The notes: a model not told the origin generated them from the sequence alone. Shown: positions 9,103 to 18,674, counted from the stretch's first letter. The stretch: 64,000 bases of DNA from Ignavibacteriota bacterium (GCA_016707525.1 JADJHP010000001.1:62001-126000); one strand, 5' to 3'. Numbers and translations: made by a program.

Positions 9103-12100
9103 TGATGCTGGACGACCCTATAGGGTGTACAAACCATTCGAAAAAGACTACTCCGGGACCTCCCGTCATCGGTTCGATGGAAGTTATGCAAGTAACTCAG
9201 ATGCGTACTACAATGCCATGGACAACGGGGATTCACATACCAGCGGGTACCCGTACTCCGAAAGCAAGTACAATCCTGATCCCACGTCCCGAGTGTGGAA
9301 GCGTTCCTCCCCAGGCTCCGACTGGAGGATGGACGGCGGGCATGAGAGGCAAACGACGTTTGGCTCGAATGCTAGTACCGATCTGACTGGGTACGCTCAG
9401 AATACGCTTTACAGGACATCCGGGGTTGATGAGGACGCAACAGTTACCTGGAGCTTCACCGACAAGTTCGGCAACGCGGTCGGGTCCATAGTTGATCCGT
9501 CCGGGCTAAATCTCCGTACCACGATGCAGTTTGACGTGCTCGGCAACAGGATCGCTTCAGTGACCCCGCGTGGAGACGTAACAACGTACGCCTACGATCC
9601 GCTGAAGCGTCTCCGGTCCAAAACCTCTCCGGATGCCGGTACGACGCAGTACCTCTATGATCCAAACGGCAATCTCCGCTTGGTCAAAGACGCGGCGCAT
9701 ACTGGGACGGGAGCGAACAGCGTCTATCTCAATTCCAACAGCGTTTCCGTACCCACTCTCATGTCGAATCAATTCACCTTGACGATGCCCGGCAAGGTCA
9801 CGCTTGATGCAAGGGTGATCGATATTGATGATGTTGAGAAGCTCACCCTGAGGATAAAGGCGAACGGAGCGACTATCAAGACCGTCGAGACAAACCACTG
9901 GAGCGGGGCGTCAGGGAACATCATTCTCCCCAAGGGGACCTACACGTATGAAGTGCAGGCCTCGGGGCCGGCGTACGGGTCCTTCGGCTACACGATCGCA
10001 TGTCAGACCGGATATGAGTTTGTGTACTACAAATATGACGCCTTCGGGCGCCTTACGGAATCGGGCGAATACGAATCTAGCTCAGCCTCGGCGAATTTCA
10101 CCCAGGCCAATGCCAACAACGGAGCTTTTCCATCATCAAACTGCCTGGTTTCCTCGTTGATGCGATATGACGTCGAGAGTGTCGATTCTAACGCCGCGGC
10201 ACAGAGGAACTTCAAAGGACGCCTATCCATGGCGCGGTCCTACCGGCTGGGCGTGCTGGAACTCACAACCTCATATTCCTACAATCCATTTGGGCTTGTT
10301 GAATGGACCGTGCAGACTAATTCTGCCGGCAGGGTCTGGACTCAGAAATTTGACTACGATGTGCAGGGAAGGGTTACAAAGAAATCCTTCCTTGACGGCG
10401 TTTCGGCAAGCTACAATCTGTACACTTTCTATGAATATGATCAGATGGGGAGGCTCGTTAAGGTCTCAACTGGGCCGAATGCGGACGGGACATCGAAAAC
10501 ACAGGAGGCAGCATACACATACTACGCTGGGGGTACGGTCAAGCGCGCCCAGCTTGCATCAGTTCAAGGCGTTGACTATCGTTACAATACAAGGGACTGG
10601 CTCACCCAGATCAATGAGCTGGACCTTGACACGGCGCAGGACCCCGGCCGCGATGGGCCGGGGGGAAGCGGTGTGAGCAACAAGGACAAGTTCGGCATGC
10701 TCCTTGGGTATCAGAACCAGGATCGAATTGGGTCTGCTCAGAATGCGACTCAGCACTGGAACGGAAACGTAAGTTGGCAGGTATACAATATGGCCGAAGA
10801 TTCGATCGAACCAGGCAGCCCATACAGGCGGACATCGCGGGTTGGCAACACGTACAGCTACGACAAAGCAGGCCGGATCCTCGGTTCGAACTTTGGGTTC
10901 TTTTCGCAGAACACTGGGAACGGTGTCTGGGGGTGGTATGGCACCACCTTCTACGATGAGAACGGTTATCAATACGACGGGAATGGAAACATCACGGGGG
11001 TGCAGCGCTATGGAAACACAGGTGCCCTAATGGACAACCTGACCTACGCCTACGCTACCGGAACGAATCGACTTCGCCATATTTTGGAAACGGTGACAGC
11101 GGGGACGTTCGCGAGCGACATAGACAGTCAGGTGACCGATAACTATGCCTACGACGCGAACGGCAGTCTGCAGAAAGACCTCCAGCGCGACGTCGCGTTT
11201 GTTGTGAATGACATCCGAAATCTGCCCGTATCTGTTTGGAAGGCTTCGACAGCTCAAGAGATGAAGTACTACTACGATGCCGGAGGCAAGAGGATTCGGA
11301 AAGACATAGGATCGACAGACTACTATGTGAATGGCCCGGGAGGCCAGACGGAAGCCGTGGTGAAGAGCGATGCAAGTGGAGCCACCCACAGTATTCTCGG
11401 GCGAGACAATCTTGGGCAGGTGAAGCGGTCTGGGACAACGTTCGCGCGGTACTACTTCCTGAAAGACCATCTTGGGACGGTCAAGTTGACCGTTGATGCA
11501 TCGTGCACCACAGTCGGTTTCGATGATTACTACCCATTTGGCCAGCAAATGGAGGGGCGATGCTTCCAGTCAACTGCGGATGCGCGGTACAAATACACAT
11601 CGAAGGAACGGGATTCCGAAAGTGGATACGACTACTTTGGGACGAGGTACTATGACGCGAGGATTGGAAGGTGGCTCTGCGTTGACCCTCTGGCCGATAA
11701 GTATCCAAGTTTTGGATCCTTCAACTATGTGGGGGGCAATCCCATCTCGCAGTCTGACCCGGATGGGGCTGATTGGTACAAAGATGAATCTGGAAATATG
11801 CAATTCTCTCCGCTGGTTACTTCGACGGACCGCTCGAAGTTGAAGAAAGGTCAGACTTATGTAGGACCAACACATCCGGACAAGGGGTTAGGGAAGATCT
11901 TCTATCGCAAGGACGGGAGTATATATTACGAAAATGAACGAGATGCATACAAGCGGGCTTTCTCTATCCTTGGAAAAGAGGAATTCATGGTGCTTCTGAG
12001 GGTGGCCAAAGAAATACGGAAGAATTCCAACAAGGTAACACCGGTCCTGATGACGCCAGACTATAAGAACACAGCTGGACGCTCCGATCCAGATGGCCTG

Positions 12101-12430
12101 TATGCGGGGTATGGATGGAGTGATGGGGCGCTAGTAGATGGCGAAGGGAGGATGTGGCCCGCTGCTGGGACAGGGCATACCCATCCTGGCAACAACCCCC
12201 CGAGCTACTTGGGAGAGAGTGGTCATGTTAACGATGCAGACGTCGCCTATGTTGCAACTAACATCCCATCGACGATTAATTACGTTTTTGGTCTGAGCGG
12301 ATTGCGGAATGTTTACATGTTTAGCGGGGCGATCAACTCCGAGGGCGGCTTGGTCTATTGTCCGGCTATACCAGAACTCACCGCCCCTACAAGGAATTAC
12401 ACAAAGCATGGTTCAAAGTGGAGAATATAG
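8978..12430 (+). CDS. RHS core and C-terminal JAB/JAMM-like toxin domain (frameshifted gene)
   Basis: Last 1150 codons of the RHS protein, homologous from about 9046 onward. It holds the YD repeats (YDPNGNLRLV, YDAFGRLTESGEY, YDQMGRLVKVS, YDGNGNITGVQRY, YDAGGKRIRKD) and the RHS core end: YFGTRYYDARIGRWLCVDPLADKY is followed by NYVGGNPISQSDPDGADW, where the shell closes and the variable toxin begins. The variable tail of about 220 residues contains GHTHPGNNPPS at codons 12173-12205 followed by ESGHVNDADVAYVA. The HxHP plus downstream S and D arrangement is that of JAB1/MPN (JAMM) metallopeptidases and the JAB-type toxins described in polymorphic toxin systems; the assignment of the tail is by motif only. 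A candidate immunity lipoprotein follows after 39 bases. Confidence 0.85.
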   Translation: MPISTLDWLIDRLPSSTGWGVSFQAQRQLKLNSVVESGTLYDDAGRPYRVYKPFEKDYSGTSRHRFDGSYASNSDAYYNAMDNGDSHTSGYPYSESKYNPDPTSRVWKRSSPGSDWRMDGGHERQTTFGSNASTDLTGYAQNTLYRTSGVDEDATVTWSFTDKFGNAVGSIVDPSGLNLRTTMQFDVLGNRIASVTPRGDVTTYAYDPLKRLRSKTSPDAGTTQYLYDPNGNLRLVKDAAHTGTGANSVYLNSNSVSVPTLMSNQFTLTMPGKVTLDARVIDIDDVEKLTLRIKANGATIKTVETNHWSGASGNIILPKGTYTYEVQASGPAYGSFGYTIACQTGYEFVYYKYDAFGRLTESGEYESSSASANFTQANANNGAFPSSNCLVSSLMRYDVESVDSNAAAQRNFKGRLSMARSYRLGVLELTTSYSYNPFGLVEWTVQTNSAGRVWTQKFDYDVQGRVTKKSFLDGVSASYNLYTFYEYDQMGRLVKVSTGPNADGTSKTQEAAYTYYAGGTVKRAQLASVQGVDYRYNTRDWLTQINELDLDTAQDPGRDGPGGSGVSNKDKFGMLLGYQNQDRIGSAQNATQHWNGNVSWQVYNMAEDSIEPGSPYRRTSRVGNTYSYDKAGRILGSNFGFFSQNTGNGVWGWYGTTFYDENGYQYDGNGNITGVQRYGNTGALMDNLTYAYATGTNRLRHILETVTAGTFASDIDSQVTDNYAYDANGSLQKDLQRDVAFVVNDIRNLPVSVWKASTAQEMKYYYDAGGKRIRKDIGSTDYYVNGPGGQTEAVVKSDASGATHSILGRDNLGQVKRSGTTFARYYFLKDHLGTVKLTVDASCTTVGFDDYYPFGQQMEGRCFQSTADARYKYTSKERDSESGYDYFGTRYYDARIGRWLCVDPLADKYPSFGSFNYVGGNPISQSDPDGADWYKDESGNMQFSPLVTSTDRSKLKKGQTYVGPTHPDKGLGKIFYRKDGSIYYENERDAYKRAFSILGKEEFMVLLRVAKEIRKNSNKVTPVLMTPDYKNTAGRSDPDGLYAGYGWSDGALVDGEGRMWPAAGTGHTHPGNNPPSYLGESGHVNDADVAYVATNIPSTINYVFGLSGLRNVYMFSGAINSEGGLVYCPAIPELTAPTRNYTKHGSKWRI

Positions 12431-12469
12431 TCCATCGAAATATGCAAATACACACAACTGGCCGACGAA

Positions 12470-13012
12470 ATGAGAACCAAACGAGGTGTGTTGATACTAA
12501 CGTTGGGCCTATCCTTAATCGGCTGCGCCCGTCAGGCTCCGACGTCGTCTGCTCCCTGTACGGATAGCTTGGCAATCGAACACCAACGCCTTGAGATAGA
12601 CAGCCAATTACGTGATGTGATCCGGGAGATGTTTGTTGGAGACCGGACCGGCAGGTGTATCGTGGAATTGTATTTCTTGCCGCGCACCAGCAATTCATCC
12701 ATACTGGTGTTGGGTAGAACCCCCTGGTACGAGGATTACGCCGAGAAGAATAGACCGTTGGTGAGTTTTTGTCTGGAGAACCATCCAATCTTCGTGTATT
12801 CCGGCGTAGACAAGTACCTTCGAGAACGAAGACGTCCAGGATATCAATCCACAGAAAAGACCGATACGTGCTCTGTCTTTGCTATTGCTTACCTTGATTC
12901 GGCGGGAGTGATCTCAAGAGTCCCCGTACTCCCGCCGATCATGCTCTTTCCGGAACGTCTCCCCGCAGCAATGTATATGTCGCCACCAGGAGTGGTTCCT
13001 GATTCGGAGTGA
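12470..13012 (+). CDS. Small lipoprotein, candidate immunity protein for the RHS toxin
   Basis: Protein of 180 residues that I do not recognise. It begins with a lipoprotein signal peptide (MRTKRGVLILTLGLSLIGC; LIGC is the lipobox), so it should be anchored in the periplasm or outer membrane. The mature part has four further cysteines (CTDS, GRCIVELYF, FCLENH, TCSVFAIAYL), suggesting disulfides in an extracytoplasmic compartment. It starts 40 bases after the RHS toxin stop, on the same strand, and its base composition is lower in GC than the secretin gene that follows. Position directly 3' of a polymorphic toxin is the normal place for the cognate immunity gene; that role is inference. An alternative is an unrelated orphan lipoprotein. 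Confidence 0.7.
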   Translation: MRTKRGVLILTLGLSLIGCARQAPTSSAPCTDSLAIEHQRLEIDSQLRDVIREMFVGDRTGRCIVELYFLPRTSNSSILVLGRTPWYEDYAEKNRPLVSFCLENHPIFVYSGVDKYLRERRRPGYQSTEKTDTCSVFAIAYLDSAGVISRVPVLPPIMLFPERLPAAMYMSPPGVVPDSE

Positions 13013-13141
13013 TTCCAACGCGTTCAGATGCTCTTGTTGCTGGCAGAGCAAGGGACACGTCGAAAACCAGCCTGGACGATTGAGGGGGCAACTCAAAGCT
13101 TGTACTCGGCAATAGCAAGATCAGGCAAATTGAACAACGAC

Positions 13142-15109
13142 ATGATCCGTGTTACTACTCTCATCGTATCCCTCTTCAGCTTGGTCGAACCGATCAACGC
13201 GAGGCAATCCCTTACTCCTTCGGAGATCCATGGTGATTCACTTTCCGCAGTTCTGGGCAAGAGATATGTCGCGTCTGAGGCCATGCCGTTAGGTTCGATG
13301 GATACGACCAGCTTCAGCTTCAAAGACACTGACCTCCGCGACATCTTCCGAGCGATCTCGCTCCAGCACGGTGTGAATGTCTTCCTGGACAACGCCATCA
13401 ACAAGAAGGTCACGGTTTCCCTGAATCGCGTCAGGGTCTTTGATGCTATCACGTTCCTCGCTGCGCAGAACAAGTTGGATGTTCTGCTTGAAGGCAGCAT
13501 CTTCCGCATCACTCAGCCGCCCACACCGGCCCCTCCACCGGAGCCCCCGCCGCGCATTCCCGGAATTCTCTTCGAGAACGGCCTCTTCTCTGTCGATCTC
13601 AAAAACGACGATCTGGAGAAAGTCGTCCTTATTATTCAGGAGAAATGTGGCAAGAACATACTCGTGATCAGTGGCACCTCAGGAACGGTAAGCGGTAAAC
13701 TGATCGACATCGAGTTCGACCTCGGCTTCACACAGATCATGAACAACAACGGATTCGCTGTTCAGAAAAAGAACAATATCTATATCGTGAGCCGGCAGGA
13801 GTACTTCGTGGGCGCCCAGGGGACGAGCACACCTCAGAAGTCCGGTCCCTATTGGGTGAGCGTGAAAGATTCGCTCGTTAGCATTGACGTGACGAACGCA
13901 CCCCTGGAACGTCTCCTTCACGATATGACGCGCCAACTGAGTGCTGACATTGTCTTCTACAGCGCTATCAGCGGCACGGTCTCGGCGCGCGCAACCAGCG
14001 TCCCTCTCTCCCGAGCCCTGGATATCATCCTCCGCAATACGAACTACGCCTACAAAGAGGCCGAAGGGATCGTGTTCGTGGGTGAGAAGACGAACAAGAA
14101 CCTTACCACGACACGGCTTCTCCGGCTCAAGTACCTGACCGCAGACCGCGCTGCGGAACTCCTCCCGCAGTCGATCACCTCGCTCGCCACTGTGAAGGCG
14201 ATCAAGGAGCAGAACGGCCTCGTAGTAGTTGGCTCTGCAGATGCGGTGGAGCAGGTGAGGGAGTGCCTCGCGCAGCTCGACCAACCCGTTGCCCAAGTGC
14301 TGATCGAGGCGATCGTGATCGACTACGATGTCTCGCGCGGCTCTGAACTCGGCATCCAGGCCGGACTCCTGGGCTCGAACGATACGGTCTCCTACTCCCG
14401 CCAGGGGACGCTCGTGCCCGGGATAGATATGAGCATGAAGGGGGACTACATCAACCGGAAATTGAAACAGATCGGGACGATCAATCTGTTCGGGAAAGAG
14501 ATCAATATCGGCCGGCTCGGACAACTCCCCGGCGACTTCTTCTTGAATGTGAAGGCGATGGAAAGAAACGGGCTAGCCAACGTGCGCTCCCATCCGGTCC
14601 TCGCTACGCTCAACGGATACAAGGCAAGCCTGAGCATCGGCACAACACAGTACTTTCTTCTCAAGACGACAACGCCGTACCGGGACCAGACGCAGACGGT
14701 CTTTCAGGAAACGCAGTCATTCCAGACGATCGAGGCGGATGTGAAACTGGACATCACGCCGTACGTCGGCTCGGATGGGCTGATTACGCTGGAGATCAAG
14801 CCCGATTTCCGGACTCCCGTGGGACAATTCTCGTCGGAGGTACCACCCACGATAAACAAGCGGGCGATGAGTTCGACGATCATTGTGCGGGAAGGAGAGA
14901 CGATCGTACTCGGCGGCCTGGTGCAGGAGACGGAGTCGGAACTCAGGACGAGCGTGCCGATCCTCGGATCGATTCCGCTCCTTGGCTCACTTTTCTCGTC
15001 CACGACCAAGGACAAACGGAAGTCGCAGCTCATGATATACGTAACCCCACGCATCTCGTACGGGGAGGCCTTCCATAGCGCTTACGCTTTGCCGGGAGGT
15101 GATGAGTAG
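13142..15109 (+). CDS. gspD: Secretin of type II secretion / type IV pilus system (GspD/PilQ)
   Basis: Outer-membrane channel, 655 residues from the ATG at 13142, which is followed by a plausible signal peptide (VTTLIVSLFSLVEPINA); the longer open frame from 13028 lacks one. Three successive STN/N0-like modules are visible (FSFKDTDLRDIFRAIS; FSVDLKNDDLEKVVLII; VSIDVTNAPLERLLHDMTRQ), then an N1-type domain (LRLKYLTADRAAELL to LAQLDQPVAQVLIEAIVIDYD). The C-terminal secretin domain follows, with ANVRSHPVLATLNGYKASLS, VKLDITPYVGSDGLITLEI, GETIVLGGLVQETESELRTSVPILGSIPLLGSLFSS. The three N-terminal modules are more PilQ-like than a minimal GspD. It is separated from gspE by the RHS insertion, but heads the gspL-M-C-K-I-J-F run. 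Confidence 0.93.
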   Translation: MIRVTTLIVSLFSLVEPINARQSLTPSEIHGDSLSAVLGKRYVASEAMPLGSMDTTSFSFKDTDLRDIFRAISLQHGVNVFLDNAINKKVTVSLNRVRVFDAITFLAAQNKLDVLLEGSIFRITQPPTPAPPPEPPPRIPGILFENGLFSVDLKNDDLEKVVLIIQEKCGKNILVISGTSGTVSGKLIDIEFDLGFTQIMNNNGFAVQKKNNIYIVSRQEYFVGAQGTSTPQKSGPYWVSVKDSLVSIDVTNAPLERLLHDMTRQLSADIVFYSAISGTVSARATSVPLSRALDIILRNTNYAYKEAEGIVFVGEKTNKNLTTTRLLRLKYLTADRAAELLPQSITSLATVKAIKEQNGLVVVGSADAVEQVRECLAQLDQPVAQVLIEAIVIDYDVSRGSELGIQAGLLGSNDTVSYSRQGTLVPGIDMSMKGDYINRKLKQIGTINLFGKEINIGRLGQLPGDFFLNVKAMERNGLANVRSHPVLATLNGYKASLSIGTTQYFLLKTTTPYRDQTQTVFQETQSFQTIEADVKLDITPYVGSDGLITLEIKPDFRTPVGQFSSEVPPTINKRAMSSTIIVREGETIVLGGLVQETESELRTSVPILGSIPLLGSLFSSTTKDKRKSQLMIYVTPRISYGEAFHSAYALPGGDE

Positions 15110-15302
15110 TATCTTCTTTGGAATGTCTCGCGAGGGCCCTGCCAGAGGCAGGCAAGCTCGGAGGAGCAGACCTATTTGACCCTCATGCTTGCCGATTTGC
15201 GGGAGGCACAACCCAGAAAATGTGTTGACTATACGGGGGGAAGCGGTGTTTGAACGATCACCCATCCATCTAAACCTCCACCAGCTCGCAGGCCTCTCGC
15301 GC

Positions 15303-16361
15303 ATGATCGGTCTCGACTTCACCGACCATGACCTATGTATTGCCGAGCTTGAGACCCCTGGACTGGTTTACTCCCCCGGAAAGCAGCACTGGGTTGAAAG
15401 GTGGAACGAGCGCTTCAAATGCACTCCTGAGAACCACCCCGATGAGACCGGCGCGCGTCTCACTGAGCTCTTTGGCGCGCGCAACTGCCGCGCCACACGG
15501 GCACGCCTTGCGCTCCGGCCTCAGGCAGCTCGGATCGTGCAGGCAGACCTCCCTGAAGGCGACGTTCGCGTGCGTGAGTGGATCGAGGACCACGCCGAGA
15601 CTCTTCTCCAGCTTCCGGTCTCCGCACGAGACATCGTCTTCGATTATCGTCCGGTAGCGGACGCCGATGGCGCTCACAGGATCGAGATCGCATTCGTCCG
15701 CCGTGCGGAGATCGAGAGATCCCTTAGCGTGTGCCGTTCGGCCGGACTTCAGGCCGTCTCGATCGGTGCCGGGCGTATAGAGGGGGAGCCCGATCTCGGG
15801 GAGTTCCAGTTTCTTCCGGCTGATATTCGTGAGACTGGTGAGACCCAACTCTGGCGGTCGCTTCTCCAGCGCACAGCACTCGCCTGTGGGGGACTGCTCC
15901 TCACGCTCCTTCTCCTACAGTCTGTGGCCGCTTTCTATGTCGAGACGCGCAAGACAGCCATCGATGAGGCAAGTCAGGCGATGGAGGCCACAGCGCGTGA
16001 AGTTGCCATGAGGGCCTCAGCCGTGCAAACGCTCGAAGAACGCGTGGCCACTATGCGGGTCGGAACCCACAGGAGTCAGGTGGCCCATACGCTGCACGAC
16101 CTCGCCGCTTCGGTCACTCCAGGCGTCAGATTCCAGGCTCTCGAAGTCCAGGCGCCTGAGCGCGGCAAAGAGAACTTTGCTGTGAGCGGTGAGGTCGTGA
16201 CTCACGCGCGGCTCGCTGTGTATCTTGCCTCGCTCGATACGGCAAGGTTCTGTAGCGGCGTGCAACTCCTCCAGTCTGGAAGAGAGAAGGGGGCATGGCC
16301 CGAAGAGGAACCGGCAGCCCCGGGCGCCGTAGGTTTTATGGTCCAGGGAGGGGTCAGGTGA
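15303..16361 (+). CDS. PilM/GspL-like inner-membrane platform protein fused to a PilN-like part
   Basis: Bitopic inner-membrane assembly protein of 352 residues from the ATG at 15303 (MIGLDFTDHDLCIAELE, which looks like the first strand of an actin-like fold). An alternative upstream start at 15189 has no better ribosome site. Residues about 1-185 are cytoplasmic with an ASKHA-like pattern (ARIVQADLP, LPVSARDIVFDYRPV). A single membrane helix lies near residues 194-213 (ACGGLLLTLLLLQSVAAFYV), followed by a coiled-coil and a periplasmic ferredoxin-like domain as in PilN or the GspL C-terminus. It overlaps the next gene by one ATGA junction. It would couple the ATPase to the periplasmic platform. 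Confidence 0.8.
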   Translation: MIGLDFTDHDLCIAELETPGLVYSPGKQHWVERWNERFKCTPENHPDETGARLTELFGARNCRATRARLALRPQAARIVQADLPEGDVRVREWIEDHAETLLQLPVSARDIVFDYRPVADADGAHRIEIAFVRRAEIERSLSVCRSAGLQAVSIGAGRIEGEPDLGEFQFLPADIRETGETQLWRSLLQRTALACGGLLLTLLLLQSVAAFYVETRKTAIDEASQAMEATAREVAMRASAVQTLEERVATMRVGTHRSQVAHTLHDLAASVTPGVRFQALEVQAPERGKENFAVSGEVVTHARLAVYLASLDTARFCSGVQLLQSGREKGAWPEEEPAAPGAVGFMVQGGVR

Positions 16362-16876
16362 TGCACAAGAGACACTACCAGATCCTCCTTGCGGCCACGC
16401 TCGGGTGTTTTCTCCTTCTGCTTGCCACAGAAGTGGCCGGACGCTACAGCGAAACGATCAGTCAGTACGAAGAAATGGGTGAGCGCGAGGCACTCGTCGC
16501 TTCACCGGAGTCGCTGGTTGTCCGCCGTGTGGCCCTCAAGGCGCGGGAAGACACTCTAAAACGGGAACTCGACCGGGCGGCGGGGGAGTACGGGCGCACG
16601 TTCGCGGGGTTCCTCTCACTTGCGAGCATAGCAGCACAGGAGACAAAAGTCACGCTGACTGGCGTGGCGCCCATTGTGAGCAGCGACGAGACCCCCTCCC
16701 GCGAACGACATTTCAGGATCCTGTGCAAGGGGGAGTATCACCGGATTGCACAGTTCGTGAACCGGCTGGAGAACAGTCCGTTGGACATCCAGCTCGGCCG
16801 GGTGGGGATGAAACGGGGCGGTGTCCGTGACCGCCTGCTTGACTCCACGATCGAAGGACATTTCGAAGAGGAGTGA
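16361..16876 (+). CDS. PilO/GspM-like platform protein
   Basis: Small inner-membrane protein of 171 residues that starts in the ATGA overlap with the previous stop and has a GGGAGGGG ribosome site. One N-terminal membrane helix (YQILLAATLGCFLLLLATEV), a coiled-coil (RRVALKAREDTLKRELDRAAGEYG) and a C-terminal ferredoxin-like fold with HFRILCKGEYHRIAQFVNRLENSPLDIQLGRV split over two strands. This layout is that of PilO or GspM, which dimerise with PilN/GspL in the periplasm. Family assignment rests on topology, size and operon position rather than on a strong sequence signature. Confidence 0.78.
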   Translation: MHKRHYQILLAATLGCFLLLLATEVAGRYSETISQYEEMGEREALVASPESLVVRRVALKAREDTLKRELDRAAGEYGRTFAGFLSLASIAAQETKVTLTGVAPIVSSDETPSRERHFRILCKGEYHRIAQFVNRLENSPLDIQLGRVGMKRGGVRDRLLDSTIEGHFEEE

Positions 16877-17343
16877 GGGTATTGATAGCCCCAGTTCCAC
16901 AGAAACCACTCGTGCGTGTACTGATGCTTCTGCTCCTGGGCATTTGGGGAGGAGTCATCTATCAGGTCATCGACGCTGTGACGCGCATGGACGCGCCACA
17001 AGGGGCTCAGGCACGTCCTCTTGTGTCCACTGCCCGAGTGCCGTACGAGTACAAAGCTGATGTACCTGATCCCTTTACCGGAATGAAACTCGCCCCTGAT
17101 TCTTCCGGCTCACGGGGGCGAGTTCGGCCCAAAGCAGCACCTCCATGGATGCCTCCAGCGCTACAACTCACCGGCATCCTGACTCAAGCCCGGAAAGCCA
17201 CGGCCGTCCTCCTTGGCCCCGACGGATCAACGCACTTCCTGATCCGCGGCGATACGCTCCTTGGCGCGCGCATTCTCCGTATTGACCGTCAGTCGGTGGC
17301 CTACGCCTACAACGGAAAGAAGGCGCAGTGGGTGCTGGAGTGA
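16873..17343 (+). CDS. GspC/PilP-like periplasmic linker protein
   Basis: 156-residue protein starting with GTG at 16873 and overlapping the previous gene by four bases. A single N-terminal membrane helix (VRVLMLLLLGIWGGVIYQVI) is followed by a proline-rich linker and a compact C-terminal beta domain (LQLTGILTQARKATAVLLG, HFLIRGDTLLGARILRIDRQSVAYAYNGKKAQWVL). That beta domain has the look of the HR/PilP homology region that contacts the N0 domain of the secretin. It therefore probably links the inner-membrane platform to the secretin encoded at 13142. Translationally coupled to its neighbours on both sides. Confidence 0.75.
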   Translation: MRVLIAPVPQKPLVRVLMLLLLGIWGGVIYQVIDAVTRMDAPQGAQARPLVSTARVPYEYKADVPDPFTGMKLAPDSSGSRGRVRPKAAPPWMPPALQLTGILTQARKATAVLLGPDGSTHFLIRGDTLLGARILRIDRQSVAYAYNGKKAQWVLE

Positions 17344-18674
17344 CTCTCGACGAAGAGTCCGGCTTCGCCCTCCCGTCAGTGCTGATGCTGGTGCTCCTCC
17401 TCACGATGGTAGCGCTTTCGGTGCTCTTGATGGGCCACCTGCGCACGCTGCAGGCCGTAGCAGATGTCGCACGGGTGCGGGCTGAACTCGCCGCCCAGAG
17501 TGGTGTGGCACGGGCTGCAACGGACCGGGATGTGCGCGATCATGCCTCTCTCCTTGTGTTTGCCGACAGCAGCTCTGCTACGGTGCGGACCCTTCCATGG
17601 GGACTCTTCAAGCTCGCCATCGTCCGGGGACGTGCCTCACGCGCCACGGCAACACGCACAGCGCTTCTCGGAGCGGCTCCGCCTCCTGCCTACCGCTACG
17701 CGCTCACCTTTGGAAGCGCGTCCCGGCAACTCATCCTGACCGGCTCGTCAGAGATCGTCGGAGACCTCGCACTCGGACCAATGGGTGCCACCGTGGGGAC
17801 CCTCCCCGGTGAACGCCAGCCCCCGCGGCTTCCTGTTTCAGGCACGATCCTGCGCGGAGGGGGAGTATCACTCCCTCAATTTGACGATACAATGCTGGCC
17901 GCAGCGTTTGAGTCCAGCGACAGGTTTCTCGCCGGAGGGACCATCCCGAGTGCCTCGGAGACTGGTGCGGGTTCATTTGGTGCAGGCGGATATTCGGACT
18001 CGACCGAGTGCATGGTCATGCAAGGCAATGTGCAGTTCTCCCGGACGATCTCGCGCAGGGAGATACCATTGACCATATATGTGCGCGGTGATCTCACGCT
18101 CACGTCTCCGGCCTCGATTGAAGGCCCTGTGGCCTTCTACGTCACCGGGCGGGTCAGGATCGAACGGGGTGCACATCTTGACAATACGGTTCTCATCTCG
18201 CTCGGGCAGGTCATTGTGGATAGCGCTGTGACGATGCGCGGACAGCTCATCGCACCCCGCATCACCATCGGACCCGACGCCCTGGTTAGGTATCCCTCGA
18301 TAGTCTGTTCGCGTGAGGCGAGCAGTGCGGGATCCCGCTCGATCACACTCTCACGCGGGGTGCGCTGCGAAGGAATGGTGATCATGCTCCGTGGCAGGTA
18401 TACTTCCCAGACGGGCGGAATCTCACCCCGGGATCTCGTCATTGTTGACAAGGATGCGTCCATCTTTGGCGCGCTTCACGCTGAAGGCACGGTTACACTG
18501 GACGGAACGGTTGCCGGCACGGTGTTCATCGAGGATCTCTTCTTCCATCATCCTCCTACGGCGTACTACGGGTGGATCCGCTCGGCCCGCATCAACCGGA
18601 GCGACCTTCCCGAAGGATTCGCCGTTCCGCAGGCACTTGGGACAGAACGGGGCGAGGTCCTGCTTTGGATGTAG
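17340..18674 (+). CDS. GspK/PilX-like pseudopilin with C-terminal beta-helix
   Basis: 444 residues from the GTG at 17340, which sits in a GTGA overlap with the previous stop. The N-terminus carries a prepilin-type leader and helix (DEESG, cleavage, FALPSVLMLVLLLTMVALSVLLMG); like GspK and PilX it lacks the Glu at +5. Instead of the usual GspK globular domain, residues about 120-440 are a run of short repeated strands (SSEIVGDLALGP, GDLTLTSPASIEGPVAFYVTG, RVRIERGAHLDNTVLI, VIVDSAVTMRGQLIAPRI, ASIFGALHAEGTVTLDGTVAGTVF) resembling a bactofilin-like right-handed beta-helix. That fusion is unusual. It may cap the pseudopilus tip. Confidence 0.75.
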   Translation: MTLDEESGFALPSVLMLVLLLTMVALSVLLMGHLRTLQAVADVARVRAELAAQSGVARAATDRDVRDHASLLVFADSSSATVRTLPWGLFKLAIVRGRASRATATRTALLGAAPPPAYRYALTFGSASRQLILTGSSEIVGDLALGPMGATVGTLPGERQPPRLPVSGTILRGGGVSLPQFDDTMLAAAFESSDRFLAGGTIPSASETGAGSFGAGGYSDSTECMVMQGNVQFSRTISRREIPLTIYVRGDLTLTSPASIEGPVAFYVTGRVRIERGAHLDNTVLISLGQVIVDSAVTMRGQLIAPRITIGPDALVRYPSIVCSREASSAGSRSITLSRGVRCEGMVIMLRGRYTSQTGGISPRDLVIVDKDASIFGALHAEGTVTLDGTVAGTVFIEDLFFHHPPTAYYGWIRSARINRSDLPEGFAVPQALGTERGEVLLWM

